Of a DNA stretch of 64,000 nt, positions 1 through 9,500 are shown in pieces; the stretch's first letter is position 1, and each line of letters begins with the position of its first letter. The notes under the pieces were generated by a model that had not been told where the DNA came from, did not search any database, and saw only the letters and a program-made list of their open reading frames with translations. The translations under genes were made by a program, and so were the position numbers. This DNA comes from Phenylobacterium sp. (GTDB lineage: Bacteria > Pseudomonadota > Alphaproteobacteria > Caulobacterales > Caulobacteraceae): NCBI RefSeq assembly GCF_030680185.1, contig NZ_JAUXVZ010000035.1, positions 62,001-126,000 on the forward strand, in the 5' to 3' direction.

Positions 1-646
1 CCAGGTTCGACCCCAGCAGCATGGCCGAGACCAGCTTGTCCTGTACGGGCTTGCCGTCGATCTCATTGGCGATCAGCTGGGTCAGGACGCCTGCGCCCTG
101 GCTGTGGCCGATCAGGACCACGCCGCGGCCGTTGTTCTCATGCTCCAGATAGTGGTTCCAGGCGGCGACCACATCCTGATAGCCGGTGTTGGGGCGCGCC
201 GATCCGCCGGGCGGGGTCCCGCCCATCACCGCGGCGCGCAGGGCCGTCAGGGTGAACTGGCGATAGAGGGGCGCATAGACGCGGCATTGTGCGCCCAGGC
301 GTGAGAGCTGCTGCTCCACCACGCGCCGCTCTTCGTCATTGGCGGTCATGTCGCTGATGACGCCGGGATCGTTGGACACGGTGGGATAGACATAGAAGCA
401 GTCCACCGGCGCGGCCGGATTGACCGCCCAGGTCTCGGTGGCGACCGAGCCGTCGGCCTGGATCACGGTGGTGGTGTTGTCGCCGGCGCAGGCGTCGTCA
501 CGACCGGGCCAGCACAGCCAGCTTGATTTGTCGGCATAGTCGTTCGGCGCGGGCGCAGCGTCCTGGGCCTGGGCCTGCCAGACCCCGGCGGCCAGGGCCA
601 GCGCCCCGGCGGTGGCCGTCAGGCCGGCGAACATCTTCCTGGTCAT
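1..646 (-). CDS. DUF3089 domain protein, alpha/beta-hydrolase-like, C-terminus outside window
   Basis: Partial gene; it starts at ATG 646 behind a GGGGAAAAT ribosome site and runs off the left edge after about 215 residues. The N-terminus (MTRKMFAGLTATAGALALAA...QAQA) is a typical Sec signal peptide, so the protein is probably periplasmic or secreted. A serine-hydrolase nucleophile elbow GHSQG (plus-strand bases 95-109) sits in LIGHSQGAGVLTQL. Length, secretion and the motif fit the DUF3089 family, a lipase-like alpha/beta hydrolase family frequent in Caulobacteraceae. The substrate is unknown. The aspartate and histidine of the triad would lie outside the window. Confidence 0.85.
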   Translation of the reverse strand, partial: MTRKMFAGLTATAGALALAAGVWQAQAQDAAPAPNDYADKSSWLCWPGRDDACAGDNTTTVIQADGSVATETWAVNPAAPVDCFYVYPTVSNDPGVISDMTANDEERRVVEQQLSRLGAQCRVYAPLYRQFTLTALRAAVMGGTPPGGSARPNTGYQDVVAAWNHYLEHENNGRGVVLIGHSQGAGVLTQLIANEIDGKPVQDKLVSAMLLGSNL

Positions 647-924
647 ATTTTCCCCACGTGCAAATTGGCTTGCATCAATGGGCCGGACCATCGCCTGGAG
701 GTTTGGCTTCGTCCAGAGCCATACCAAGGATTTTCGGCAAGGCGGATCCTAGAAAAGCGTCCGTCCAAGGATCATGCCGGCCGCACTTGCGGGGATGGCT
801 GACGGTGGCGGTCAATTGTCGCAAATACGACGCTCAACCGTCATAAATCCTTCACAACGGGGCTTGGCCATGAGACGCTTTCCGCAAGCCGGGAGATCGA
901 TCCCGCGAAAAGTGGAGGAAATTC

Positions 925-1236
925 ATGAGGATTCTCGTCATCTCCGCAGCCGCCCTGGCGCTGTGCGCCGGCGCTGTCCAGGCCAAGGAAGCCCCCAACG
1001 CCCAGGCCGCGGCCCAGGACGCCGCCGCCCAGGAGCGCGCCAGAGCTCAGGCCGAGCGCGTGGTCTATGTCTGCGACCGCTCCGAACTCACCCGCAAGGC
1101 CTTCGCCCGTGAGCATGGCGAGGTGAAGTTCGTCACCGCCGAGCAGGCGCTCACCGGCGCGGCCGACGACTGGTCGGCGCCGCGCTGCGTCAGCGAGGTG
1201 GAGGCGGCCAAGCTCAGCGCCATGCTGACCCGCTAA
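925..1236 (+). CDS. small secreted hypothetical protein
   Basis: 103 residues, not recognised. A GGAGGA site sits eight bases before ATG 925. Residues 1-20 (MRILVISAAALALCAGAVQA) form a clear signal peptide ending in AQA/KE, so the mature protein is periplasmic and about 83 residues long. The start of the mature part is Ala/Gln/Glu-rich and probably helical. Two cysteines (in VYVCDRSE and PRCVSE) could form a disulfide. It stands alone between divergent DUF3089 and convergent cobS genes and shares a bidirectional terminator with cobS. No function can be assigned. Confidence 0.75.
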   Translation: MRILVISAAALALCAGAVQAKEAPNAQAAAQDAAAQERARAQAERVVYVCDRSELTRKAFAREHGEVKFVTAEQALTGAADDWSAPRCVSEVEAAKLSAMLTR

Positions 1237-1260
1237 GCGGCGCCAGCATCTCCTGAAACG

Positions 1261-1290
1261 AAAAACGGCGGCCCGCAAAGGCCGCCGTTT
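1261..1290 (-). terminator. bidirectional intrinsic terminator between the small gene and cobS
   Basis: An 11-bp perfect stem (1263-1273 with 1280-1290, AAACGGCGGCC/GGCCGCCGTTT) closes a six-base loop CGCAAA. On the minus strand the stem runs into a stretch of five T, so it best terminates cobS. It also lies 26 bases after the stop of the plus-strand gene. Confidence 0.85.
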
Positions 1291-1316
1291 CCATGTCTGG
1301 ATGAGGCTGAGCGGCT

Positions 1317-2321
1317 TTAGGCCACCCGCACCCGCGCCGTGCTCTCGGGCAGGTCCTGGCCGAAGGCGCGCTGGAAGAATTCGGCCACGGTGCCGCGCTC
1401 CAGTTCGTCGCACTTGTTCAGGAAGGTCATGCGGAAGGCCAGGGCCACGTCGCCGCCGAAGATCTCGGTGTTCTGCGCCCAGGTGATCACCGTCCGCGGG
1501 CTCATGACCGTGGAGATGTCCCCGTTCATGAAGGCGTTGCGGGTCATGTCGGCCACGCGGACCATGGCGTTGATCGTCCGGCGGCCCTCTGCGGTGTCGT
1601 AGTTGGGCGACTTGGCCAGCACGATCTCGGTCTCGGCGTCGTGGTCGAGATAGTTCAGCGTGGTGACGATGGACCACCGGTCCATCTGGCCCTGATTGAT
1701 CTGCTGGGTGCCGTGATAGAGCCCCGTCGTGTCCCCCAGGCCAATCGTATTGGTCGTCGAGAACAGGCGGAAGAAGGGGTTCGGGCGGATCACGCGGTTC
1801 TGGTCGAGCAGGGTCAGCTTGCCCTGGGCCTCCAGGATGCGCTGGATGACGAACATCACGTCCGGGCGACCGGCGTCGTACTCGTCGAAGACCAGGGCGA
1901 TCGGGCGCTGCAGCGCCCAGGGCAGGATGCCCTCGCGGAATTCGGTGACCTGCTTGCCGTCCTTCAGGACGATGGCGTCCTTGCCCACCAGGTCGATGCG
2001 GCTGACATGGCTGTCCAGGTTCACCCGGATCAGCGGCCAGTTGAGGCGGGCGGCGACCTGTTCGATGTGGGTCGACTTGCCCGTGCCGTGATAGCCCTGG
2101 ATCATCACCCGGCGGTCATACGCGAAACCCGCGCAGATGGCCTTGGTGGTCTCGGGATCGAACCGGTAGGTGTCGTCGATCTCCGGCACGTGGCTGTCGC
2201 GATGCGAAAACGCCGGCACCGTCATGTCCATATCGACGCCGAAAGTCTCGCGTACGGAGACCTTCTTGTCAGGGACGAGGGTCAACAGGTCGTCGTCGTG
2301 GGTCTGGGAAATCGTGCTCAT
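1317..2321 (-). CDS. cobS: cobaltochelatase ATPase subunit CobS
   Basis: 334 residues, full length for CobS, an AAA+ ATPase of the aerobic CobNST cobaltochelatase that inserts cobalt into hydrogenobyrinic acid diamide during cobalamin synthesis. The Walker A motif GYHGTGKS lies near residue 80, followed by the family signature [15 protein letters not shown], a Walker B-like stretch ([11 protein letters not shown]) and a sensor region [18 protein letters not shown]. CobS normally pairs with CobT, but no cobT follows here: the downstream side is a terminator and a convergent unrelated gene. The upstream 88 bases, shared with a divergent dioxygenase gene, are too short for a cobalamin riboswitch and show no B12 box. 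Confidence 0.95.
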   Translation of the reverse strand: MSTISQTHDDDLLTLVPDKKVSVRETFGVDMDMTVPAFSHRDSHVPEIDDTYRFDPETTKAICAGFAYDRRVMIQGYHGTGKSTHIEQVAARLNWPLIRVNLDSHVSRIDLVGKDAIVLKDGKQVTEFREGILPWALQRPIALVFDEYDAGRPDVMFVIQRILEAQGKLTLLDQNRVIRPNPFFRLFSTTNTIGLGDTTGLYHGTQQINQGQMDRWSIVTTLNYLDHDAETEIVLAKSPNYDTAEGRRTINAMVRVADMTRNAFMNGDISTVMSPRTVITWAQNTEIFGGDVALAFRMTFLNKCDELERGTVAEFFQRAFGQDLPESTARVRVA

Positions 2322-2409
2322 GACGAGGTTCGCATACAGGGTTACGCTCGCAAAGCAAACGTGTGTTTCATGGGCGGCCGATCAAAAACAATGAGGAGAC
2401 GCCGGCGCC

Positions 2410-3282
2410 ATGCTCGACAGGGTTCGTACGCCAAATTCGAACATTGAAGTGACCCCGACGGCCTCGGGTTTCGGCGCCGTCGTCACGGGCCTCAACCTCG
2501 CCGCGCCGCTGCCCGACGGGGTGATGGACGCAGTGCGCCAGGCCTGGGCCGACCATGGGGTGCTGAGCTTTCCAAGCCAGCCGCTGAGCCTCGACCAGCT
2601 GGAGGCGGTGACCCTTCAGTTCGGCCCCTTCGGGGTCGATCCGTTCATCGCGCCGATGCCGGGCCGGCCCAATGTGCTGGAGCTGCGGCGGGAGCCTGAC
2701 GAGAAGGCGACCAATTTCGGCGCCGGCTGGCACTCCGACTGGAGCTTTCAGCCCACGCCGCCGGCGGCCACCCTGCTGCATGGCCAGGTGATCCCGCCCG
2801 TCGGCGGCGACACCCTGTTCGCCGACTGCACGGCCGCCTACGCCGCCCTGTCGCCGACCTTCCAGGACATGCTGGCGCCCCTGCGCGCCATCCACAGCGC
2901 CGGCCGCGCCTATGGGACGAAGGGCGTCTTCGCCCGGGAGACCGAGAAGCGGACCATGCAGATCATCGTCTCCGAGGAGGCCGACAAGACCCACACCCAT
3001 CCGCTGGTGCGCACCCACCCTGTCACCGGCGCCAAGGCCCTGTTCGTCAGCCCGGTCTATACCGTGGGGATCGAGGGCCTGACGCCTGCCGAAAGCCAGG
3101 CGATCCTGGGCTTCCTGTTTGCGCACATGACGAAGGATGAGTTCATCTTCCGCCACCGCTGGGCCAGGGACACCCTGCTGATCTGGGACAACCGCCGCAC
3201 CGTGCACCTGGCCGAAGGCGGCTATGACGGCCATCTGCGGGTCATGCACCGCACCACCGTGGCCGGGGAGGTCCCGGTCTGA
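2410..3282 (+). CDS. TauD/TfdA-family Fe(II)/2-oxoglutarate dioxygenase
   Basis: 290 residues, the usual length. Members oxidise a small substrate (taurine, phenoxyacetates, alkyl sulfates) with 2-oxoglutarate and O2 in the cytoplasm. The iron ligands are visible as H108-x-D110 in GWHSDWSF and H266 in RTVHLAEG. R281 in VMHRTTV sits 15 residues after the last ligand, as the 2-oxoglutarate-binding arginine does in TauD. A GAGGAG site precedes ATG 2410. No transporter or sulfur gene is nearby, so the substrate cannot be inferred. The following phosphotransferase gene overlaps its 3' end by 59 bases, implying co-transcription. Confidence 0.88.
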   Translation: MLDRVRTPNSNIEVTPTASGFGAVVTGLNLAAPLPDGVMDAVRQAWADHGVLSFPSQPLSLDQLEAVTLQFGPFGVDPFIAPMPGRPNVLELRREPDEKATNFGAGWHSDWSFQPTPPAATLLHGQVIPPVGGDTLFADCTAAYAALSPTFQDMLAPLRAIHSAGRAYGTKGVFARETEKRTMQIIVSEEADKTHTHPLVRTHPVTGAKALFVSPVYTVGIEGLTPAESQAILGFLFAHMTKDEFIFRHRWARDTLLIWDNRRTVHLAEGGYDGHLRVMHRTTVAGEVPV

Positions 3283-4213
3283 GCGGGTCTGCGGTTTAGG
3301 CCGCCTGCCGGAGGCGGTTCAGCGACGGGCCCTGGACGAGGGGGAACGGGGGCGGGCCTGGCTGGCGGCCCTGCCGCAGATCCTGGAGCGGCTAGAGTCG
3401 CTGTGGCGCCTGGAGAGCGTCCACATCCTGGATGGCGGCAGCGAAGCCGTGGCCATAGCGGTGACGCTGCCAGGCGCCCGGCCGGCGGTTCTCAAGATCG
3501 CGCCGCCCTGGGCCGATCTTCTCGGCGCCGAACGTCGGGTGCTGGAGGCCGCCGGCGGGGTCGGCTTTGCGGAACTCTACGCCGTCGACGAGGCGGCCCA
3601 TGCCCTGTTGCTGGAGCGGCTCGGGACGCGCCTCGACCTGTTGGGCTGGACCCCTGAGGCGCAGATGGACGCCCTGTGCGAGGCGTTGATGGCGGTGTGG
3701 CGGGCGCCGGTTCCGTCGGGCGGCTTGATGGACGGCGCAGAGAAGGCGCGCCGCCTGGGCCGGTTCATCGCAGAAACCGCCCAGGCCCTGGGCGCGCCCC
3801 TGTCGCCTGCGGTGCTGGCTCGCGCCGATGAGTATGCCGCAGACAGGGCGCTGGCGCATGATCCTGCGCGCGCCGTCCTGGCCCACGGGGACGCCCATCC
3901 GGCCAACGCCCTGCAGGCCCCGGACGGCGGCGGGTTCAAGTTCATAGATCCCGACGGGCTCCTGATCGAGCCAGCCTACGACTTGGGCGTCATCATGCGT
4001 GAGTGGCCAGAGGTTCTGCTGGAGGGGGGCGACCCGCTGGCGGCGGGACGGGCGCGCTGCGCCCGGCTGGCCGCCCGTACGGGCGTGGACGCCGAGGCCA
4101 TCTGGCGGTGGGGCTATCTGGAGACCGTCTCTACGGGGCTGCTCTGCTGCAAGCTCGACGTATTCGACTGGCGGGAGATGTTTCAGGTGGCCGAAGCGTG
4201 GACGGCGGATTAG
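3224..4213 (+). CDS. aminoglycoside phosphotransferase-fold kinase, streptomycin 6-kinase-like (APH(6)/hydroxyurea family)
   Basis: About 300 residues of kinase core. LPEAVQRRALDEGERGRAWL near residue 27 resembles the conserved start of APH(6) enzymes. The catalytic loop is HGDAHPANAL and the metal-binding segment IDPDGLL is followed by EPAYDLG. Such enzymes phosphorylate streptomycin or unknown small molecules; resistance is not shown by sequence alone. The start is awkward: ATG 3224 overlaps the dioxygenase gene by 59 bases, and I find no ATG, GTG or TTG in frame between it and the conserved core, so either this start is real or a CTG near 3305 is used. The 3' end overlaps the convergent DUF1622 gene by four bases. 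Confidence 0.8.
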   Translation: MTAICGSCTAPPWPGRSRSERVCGLGRLPEAVQRRALDEGERGRAWLAALPQILERLESLWRLESVHILDGGSEAVAIAVTLPGARPAVLKIAPPWADLLGAERRVLEAAGGVGFAELYAVDEAAHALLLERLGTRLDLLGWTPEAQMDALCEALMAVWRAPVPSGGLMDGAEKARRLGRFIAETAQALGAPLSPAVLARADEYAADRALAHDPARAVLAHGDAHPANALQAPDGGGFKFIDPDGLLIEPAYDLGVIMREWPEVLLEGGDPLAAGRARCARLAARTGVDAEAIWRWGYLETVSTGLLCCKLDVFDWREMFQVAEAWTAD

Positions 4214-4584
4214 CGCTTGGCCTCGCCTGGTTCGGCGTCCGCCCGGCGCCAGGGCCAGCGGCCCTGAATCTCCGTCTCCAGGGCGAAACTGAGGAAGGTC
4301 CGGATCAGGACGATGGCCGCCAGGGGGCCGACGCGGTCGAAGCTTAGCGGCTCGGTCACCGTGGCGATGATGTCGGCGGCCACCAGAAGTTCGAGCCCCA
4401 GCAGGATGCCGCGACCCAGATTGGCGCGGTACTGGTCGAAGGCGTCGCGCCAGTCATGGCGCTTCACGCCCTGAGCCGCGAAGACCGCCGTCGCGCCGAT
4501 CACGGCCAGCACCAGGACCAGGACGGAAAAATACTGGAGCAGCGTGGCGACAGCCACCACCAGACTATGAAGGTTGGGAAACAT
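4210..4584 (-). CDS. DUF1622 family membrane protein
   Basis: 124 residues. Three hydrophobic segments are visible: LVVAVATLLQYFSVLVLVLAV, then GILLGLELLVAADIIATV, then PLAAIVLIRTFLSFALETE. The stretch RANLGRGILLGLELLVAADII is the hallmark of DUF1622, an uncharacterised inner-membrane family. ATG 4584 is chosen over an upstream in-frame start at 4626 because AAGGGAG lies nine bases before it. The C-terminus is charged and cytoplasmic-looking. Function unknown. Confidence 0.85.
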   Translation of the reverse strand: MFPNLHSLVVAVATLLQYFSVLVLVLAVIGATAVFAAQGVKRHDWRDAFDQYRANLGRGILLGLELLVAADIIATVTEPLSFDRVGPLAAIVLIRTFLSFALETEIQGRWPWRRADAEPGEAKR

Positions 4585-4671
4585 GGGCGGCTCCCTTAAG
4601 GCCAGCCCCTGTAGCGGATAAGCCAAGCTTCCTGTTCCCGCCTCCGGCTAGCCGGGGCGCGATGGTTCGCC

Positions 4672-5250
4672 TCAGACCGGTCCGCTCACATAGTTGTCGA
4701 GGGTGCGCGCCAGGGCCTCGCAGAGCTCCTGCCGCTGCTGACCGTCCAGCAGGTAGTCCTCGTAGATCACCCGGTTCATCGTCGCCCCCATCATAACGCA
4801 GGACAACAGGCGCGCGCGCACCGCGGCGTCGTCGCCCCCGAGCCAGGTCTCCAGGGGTTGATAGAAGGCGTCGTGCGAATGGCGCCGGATGGCTTCAGCG
4901 GCCTTGGGCGAGGAGGCTGACCGCAACATGATCAGGAAGAGTTCGAACTTTTCCTCGCGCATGGGTTCGACCGCCAGCATCTGGGCCACGCGCTCGCCGA
5001 AGGACTCCCGGTCGCCCTCCAGGAACTCGGCGATGTTGGGGGCGCAGGAGAGGACCTCGGCGAACAGCTCTTCCTTGCCGCCGAAATAGCGGGAAATCAG
5101 AGCCGCATCGACGCCGGTGTCGCTGGCGATTTCACGGACCCCGGTCTGATCGTAGCCCTCGTGGGCGAAACGCTTTCGCGCGGCTTCCAGAATGGCGGTG
5201 CGCGTGGCGGCGGCGTTCCGGGTCCGGGCGGGGGTCATCGGCGGGCTCAA
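4672..5250 (-). CDS. TetR-family regulator, probable repressor of the adjacent RND pump
   Basis: 192 residues. The N-terminal helix-turn-helix spans about residues 12-58 (TRTAILEAARKRFAHEGYDQ, then VREIASDTGVDAALISRYF), with a ligand-binding helical C-terminal domain. The start is TTG 5250: GGAGG sits seven bases upstream, whereas in-frame ATG 5238 has no site. The gene is divergent from the RND efflux operon across 123 bases. That arrangement is classical for AcrR/MexR-like local repressors, so it probably controls both directions. The inducer is unknown. Confidence 0.9.
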   Translation of the reverse strand: MSPPMTPARTRNAAATRTAILEAARKRFAHEGYDQTGVREIASDTGVDAALISRYFGGKEELFAEVLSCAPNIAEFLEGDRESFGERVAQMLAVEPMREEKFELFLIMLRSASSPKAAEAIRRHSHDAFYQPLETWLGGDDAAVRARLLSCVMMGATMNRVIYEDYLLDGQQRQELCEALARTLDNYVSGPV

Positions 5251-5373
5251 AAATTTTCCTCCAATATTTTTTTGTCATCACTTGTAGACATAGAAACGCA
5301 TTCCCACCTAGAAGTCACCAACTGATGACATGGCCCGGCTCTCCACCGGGTGCGCTAGCCTCGGGGATAGGGC
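5251..5373. promoter_or_regulatory. divergent regulatory region between tetR and the RND operon
   Basis: This 123-base region is AT-rich against its surroundings. It holds an 8-bp inverted repeat TGTCATCA (5273-5280) and TGATGACA (5323-5330), 42 bases apart, and a small palindrome TGTAGACA (5283-5290). Both are candidate TetR operators. I could not place convincing -35/-10 boxes for either direction. Confidence 0.45.
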
Positions 5374-6519
5374 ATGCGACGACTCTTTGTGGCTGCGGTT
5401 TTCGCAGCAAGCTTCCTTGGTCTTGCCGCCTGCGGCGGGGACCCAAATGCGGGACAGGGCATGCCGACGCCAACGGTGTCGGTGTCGGTTCCGTTGCAGG
5501 AGGAGGTCGTCGATTGGGACGACTTCACCGGCCGCTTCGAGGCGCCAGAGCGCGTCGAGGTCCGCGCCCGAGTGGGCGGCTACCTCCAGGGCGTCCATTT
5601 CACGGACGGTCAGAGCGTTCGCAAGGGCCAGCTGCTCTTCACCCTCGACCCGCGGCCGGCTCAGGCCGCGCTCGCCGCCGCCCAGGCCCAGGCCGATCTG
5701 GCCGGCGCCGACCTCGCCCGCGCCGAGGGGCTGCTCGAAGCCCAGGCCATTTCGCAGGAAGAATTCGACAGTCGCCGGGCTCAGGCCCAGGTGGCTCAGG
5801 CGACCCTGCGGGCGCGCCGTCTTGACCTTGAGTTCACCCGGGTCACCGCGCCGGTCTCCGGGATCGTGTCCCAACGCCAGGTTGACCCCGGCAATGTGGT
5901 CAGCGGCGGCGCCTCTTCGGGCGACATCCTCACCACCATCGTGTCGATCAGCCCGATCCACTTCGCCTTCGACGCCTCCGAAGCTCAGCTTTTGAAGTAT
6001 CAGCGGCAGACCGCGCAGCGCCAGGGGGCTCAGGTGCAGGTGCGTCTGCAGGACGAGACCGAGTACCGCTGGACCGGTCGCATGGACTTCGTCGACGCCC
6101 TGGTGGACCAGGACACCGGCGCGGTGCGCCTGCGCGCCACGATCGCCAACCCCAACGGTTTCCTGAAGCCCGGCATGTTTGGCCAGGGCCGCATGGTCGG
6201 CGCCGACGCCTATCCCGCCCTGCTGATCCCCGAGACCGCCGTCGTCACCGACGGGGTCCGCCGGGTGGCCTATGTGGTCGATGGCGAGGGCACGGTGCAG
6301 GTCAAGGCGCTTGAGCTTGGGCCCGCCAGCGGCGGCCTGCGGGTCGTGCGCACCGGCCTTCGGCCCGACGACCGCGTGATCGTCGGCGGCCTTCAACGGG
6401 CCATGCCGGGCCAAAAGGTCGAGGTTCAGCCGGGCAAGATCGCCCGGCAGGAAGCCGGCGGCGCCGAGCAGCCGCGCCTGACCTCGGCCCCGCCAGCCTC
6501 GGCCACCCCGGCTAACTGA
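5374..6519 (+). CDS. RND efflux periplasmic adaptor (membrane fusion) lipoprotein
   Basis: 381 residues. A lipoprotein signal (MRRLFVAAVFAASFLGLAAC) ends in lipobox LAAC at Cys20. Then come the biotinyl-lipoyl half (RVEVRARVGGYLQGVHFTDG), a coiled-coil hairpin of Ala/Gln-rich helices at about residues 95-145, the second lipoyl half and beta-barrel (SPIHFAFDASEAQLLKY), and a membrane-proximal domain. It bridges the inner-membrane pump and the outer-membrane channel, as AcrA or MexA does. It is first in a three-gene operon, 39 bases before the pump gene. Confidence 0.93.
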   Translation: MRRLFVAAVFAASFLGLAACGGDPNAGQGMPTPTVSVSVPLQEEVVDWDDFTGRFEAPERVEVRARVGGYLQGVHFTDGQSVRKGQLLFTLDPRPAQAALAAAQAQADLAGADLARAEGLLEAQAISQEEFDSRRAQAQVAQATLRARRLDLEFTRVTAPVSGIVSQRQVDPGNVVSGGASSGDILTTIVSISPIHFAFDASEAQLLKYQRQTAQRQGAQVQVRLQDETEYRWTGRMDFVDALVDQDTGAVRLRATIANPNGFLKPGMFGQGRMVGADAYPALLIPETAVVTDGVRRVAYVVDGEGTVQVKALELGPASGGLRVVRTGLRPDDRVIVGGLQRAMPGQKVEVQPGKIARQEAGGAEQPRLTSAPPASATPAN

Positions 6520-6558
6520 TCCACACCCCTTCCGACTGCATTTCCGGGACCGCATTTC

Positions 6559-9500
6559 ATGCGTCTGTCGCACTTCTTCATCGAGCGCCCGATCTTCGCC
6601 GGGGTGCTGTCGGTGTTCATCACCCTCGTCGGCATCTTCGCCTATCCGCTGCTGGCCCTGTCCCAGTTCCCGGATATCGCGCCGCCGACCGTCGCGGTCA
6701 TCGCCAACTATCCGGGCGCCTCGGCCGAGACCCTGGCCGAGACGGTCGCCGCGCCGCTTGAGCAGGAGATCAACGGCGTCGAGGACATGATCTACATGAC
6801 CTCGTCCTCGTCCAACGGGATGGTGCAGATCACGGTCACCTTCCAGCCCGGCACGGACCTGGATTCCGCCCAGGTGCTGGTCCAGAACCGGGTCAGCCTG
6901 GCCGAACCGAGGCTGCCCGAGCAGGTGCGGCAGGTCGGCGTGGTGGTCAACAAGCAGTCCACCGGCTTCCTGATGGTGGTCGGCCTGACCGCCGATGCGG
7001 ACAATCTGAACGCCGACTATGTGGGCAACTACGCCAATTCCACCGTCCGTGACCGGCTGTTGCGGGTCGAGGGGGTCGGCGAGGTCCAGATCTTCGGCGG
7101 CGGCCTTTATTCGATGCGGATCTGGATCGATCCCGGCAAGGCGGCCGAACGCAACCTGACGCCCAACGAGATCGTCGAAGCCCTGCGCGCCCAGAACCTG
7201 CAGGCCGCCGGCGGCACCGTCGGCCAGCCGCCCTTCGGCGCGGCTGTCGCCAGCGAGCTGCCCGTCGAGGTCCAGGGCCGTCTCTCGACCCCTGAAGCCT
7301 TTGGCGACGTGGTCCTGCGCCGCGACGCCGAAGGCCGCACCATCCGTCTGCGCGATGTGGCGCGGGTGGAGATCGGGGCCCAGGACTATGGGGTGCGCGG
7401 CTATTTCTCCGGCGAGCGGGGGGTGGCCATGGCCGTCCTGCAGCAGCCGGGCTCCAATGCGCTCTCGACCGCCGAAGGCATCATCGAGGCCATGGATGAC
7501 CTCGAGCCCAACTTCCCGAACGGCCTGAGCTACCAGATCCCCTACAACCCCACCGAATACGTGGCCGCCTCGGTCAGCGCGGTGCAGCACACCCTGATCG
7601 AGGCCGTGCTGCTCGTCGTCCTGGTGGTGGTGGTGTTCCTGCACACCTGGCGTGCGGCGATCATTCCCATCCTGGCGATCCCGATCGCTCTGGTCGGCAC
7701 CTTCGCCGTGCAGCTGGCGCTGGGCTATTCGCTGAACTCCCTGTCGCTGTTCGCCCTGGTTCTGGCCGTCGGCATCGTCGTCGATGACGCCATCGTCGTG
7801 GTCGAGAACGTAGAGCGGAACATACGGGAGGGGCTTTCGCCCCGGGAGGCGGCCCACAGGTCCATGAAGGAAGTCTCCGGGGCCCTGGTCGCCATCAGCC
7901 TGGTGCTGGTCGCGGTGTTCGTGCCCACGGCCTTCGTCTCGGGCATCCCTGGGATGTTCTACCGCCAGTTCGCCGTGACCATCGCGGCGGCGACGGTGAT
8001 CTCCCTGCTGGTCTCCCTGACCCTGTCGCCGGCCCTGGCCGCCCTGCTGCTCAAGCCGCATCGGGAAGGCGATGCGCCGCACGGGCCGCGCTGGATGGCG
8101 CCGCTCACCGGCGCAGCCAACCGCTTCAACAAGGGCTTTGACTGGCTCAGCGACCGTTTCGGGCGGCTGACGGCGCGCCTGGTTCGGGTGAGCTTCATCA
8201 TGCTGATCGCCTATGTGGTCCTGCTGGTCGCCACGGGCTGGCGGCTGACCGACACGCCCACGGGCTTCATCCCCGAGCAGGACCAGGGCGTGCTGATCGG
8301 CGTCGTGCAACTGCCGCCTGGCGCCTCGCTGGAGCGCACCGATGCGGTGGTGCAGCGGGCGACCACAGAGATCGGCGCCATGGACGGCGTGCAGAACATC
8401 GCGGCCTTCGTCGGCCTCGACGGCGCCAGCTTCAGCATGGCCTCCAACAGCGCCACCATCTTCATCCGCCTGACCGACTGGGGCGAGCGGGGGTCCGAAC
8501 TTACCGCCCAGAACATGGCCGGCATGATCATGCAGCGCATGGGCGCCATCGAAGAGGCCAATATCTTCGTCCTGGCGCCGCCGCCGGTCGAAGGCCTCGG
8601 CAACGCCGGCGGCTTCAAGATGATGGTCCAGGACACCGGCGGGGTCGGCTATGCCGCCCTGGAGCAGGCGGCCAATCAACTGGCCGGGGCTGCGGCCCAG
8701 AATCCGAAGCTCGTCGGGGTGTTCAACCAGTTCAACACCGGCGCCCCCCGGGTGACCGCCGATGTGGATCGTGACCGCGCCCTGTTGCTGGGGGTGCAGC
8801 CCTCGGAAGTCTTCCAGACCCTGGGGACCTATCTGGGCTCGACCTATGTGAACGACTTCAACATGCTGGGCCGGACCTTCCGGGTGACGGCCCAGGCCGA
8901 ACCGTCGGGCCGCTCTCAGGTCTCGGACATCGCCAATCTGAAGGTCCGGACCACGTCCGGCGGCATGGCGCCCCTGGGCTCCATCGCCACCCTGCGCGAC
9001 GACTCCGGTCCGGCCCGTGTGGTGCGGTTCAACCTCGCCCCGTCCGCCGAGATCATCGGCGGGGCTGCGCCCGGCGTTTCGTCCGGCGAGGCCCTGGCTG
9101 AGATGGAGCGTCTGGCCGCCGAGACCCTGCCGGCCGGCGTCAGCTTCCAGTGGACCGAGCTCGCCTATCAGGAGCAGGCGGCCGGGGACACGACCCTGCT
9201 GGTCTTCGCCATGGCGGTGGTCTTCGTTTTCCTGGTGCTGGCGGCCCAGTACGAAGCCTTCACCCTGCCGCTGGCCATCATCCTGATCGTGCCGCTCAGC
9301 ATTCTGGCGGCCATGCTCGGGGTCTGGATGCGCGGCATGGACAACAACATCCTCACCCAGGTCGGCCTCATCGTCCTGGTGGCCATGGCCGCGAAGAACG
9401 CGATCCTGATCGTGGAATTCGCCAAGCAGGCCGAGGACCAGATGGGCATGAACCGCTTCGATGCGGCGGTGCATGCGGCCAAGACCCGACTGCGGCCGAT

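Noticed and set aside
2356..2369. CAAAC-GTGT-GTTTC, resembling the PsrA consensus, between cobS and the dioxygenase gene
   Set aside because: Only a short imperfect palindrome; easily chance, and neither neighbour is a fatty acid gene.
2322..2409. Cobalamin riboswitch before cobS
   Set aside because: The divergent gap is only 88 bases and has no B12 box-like sequence or room for the fold.
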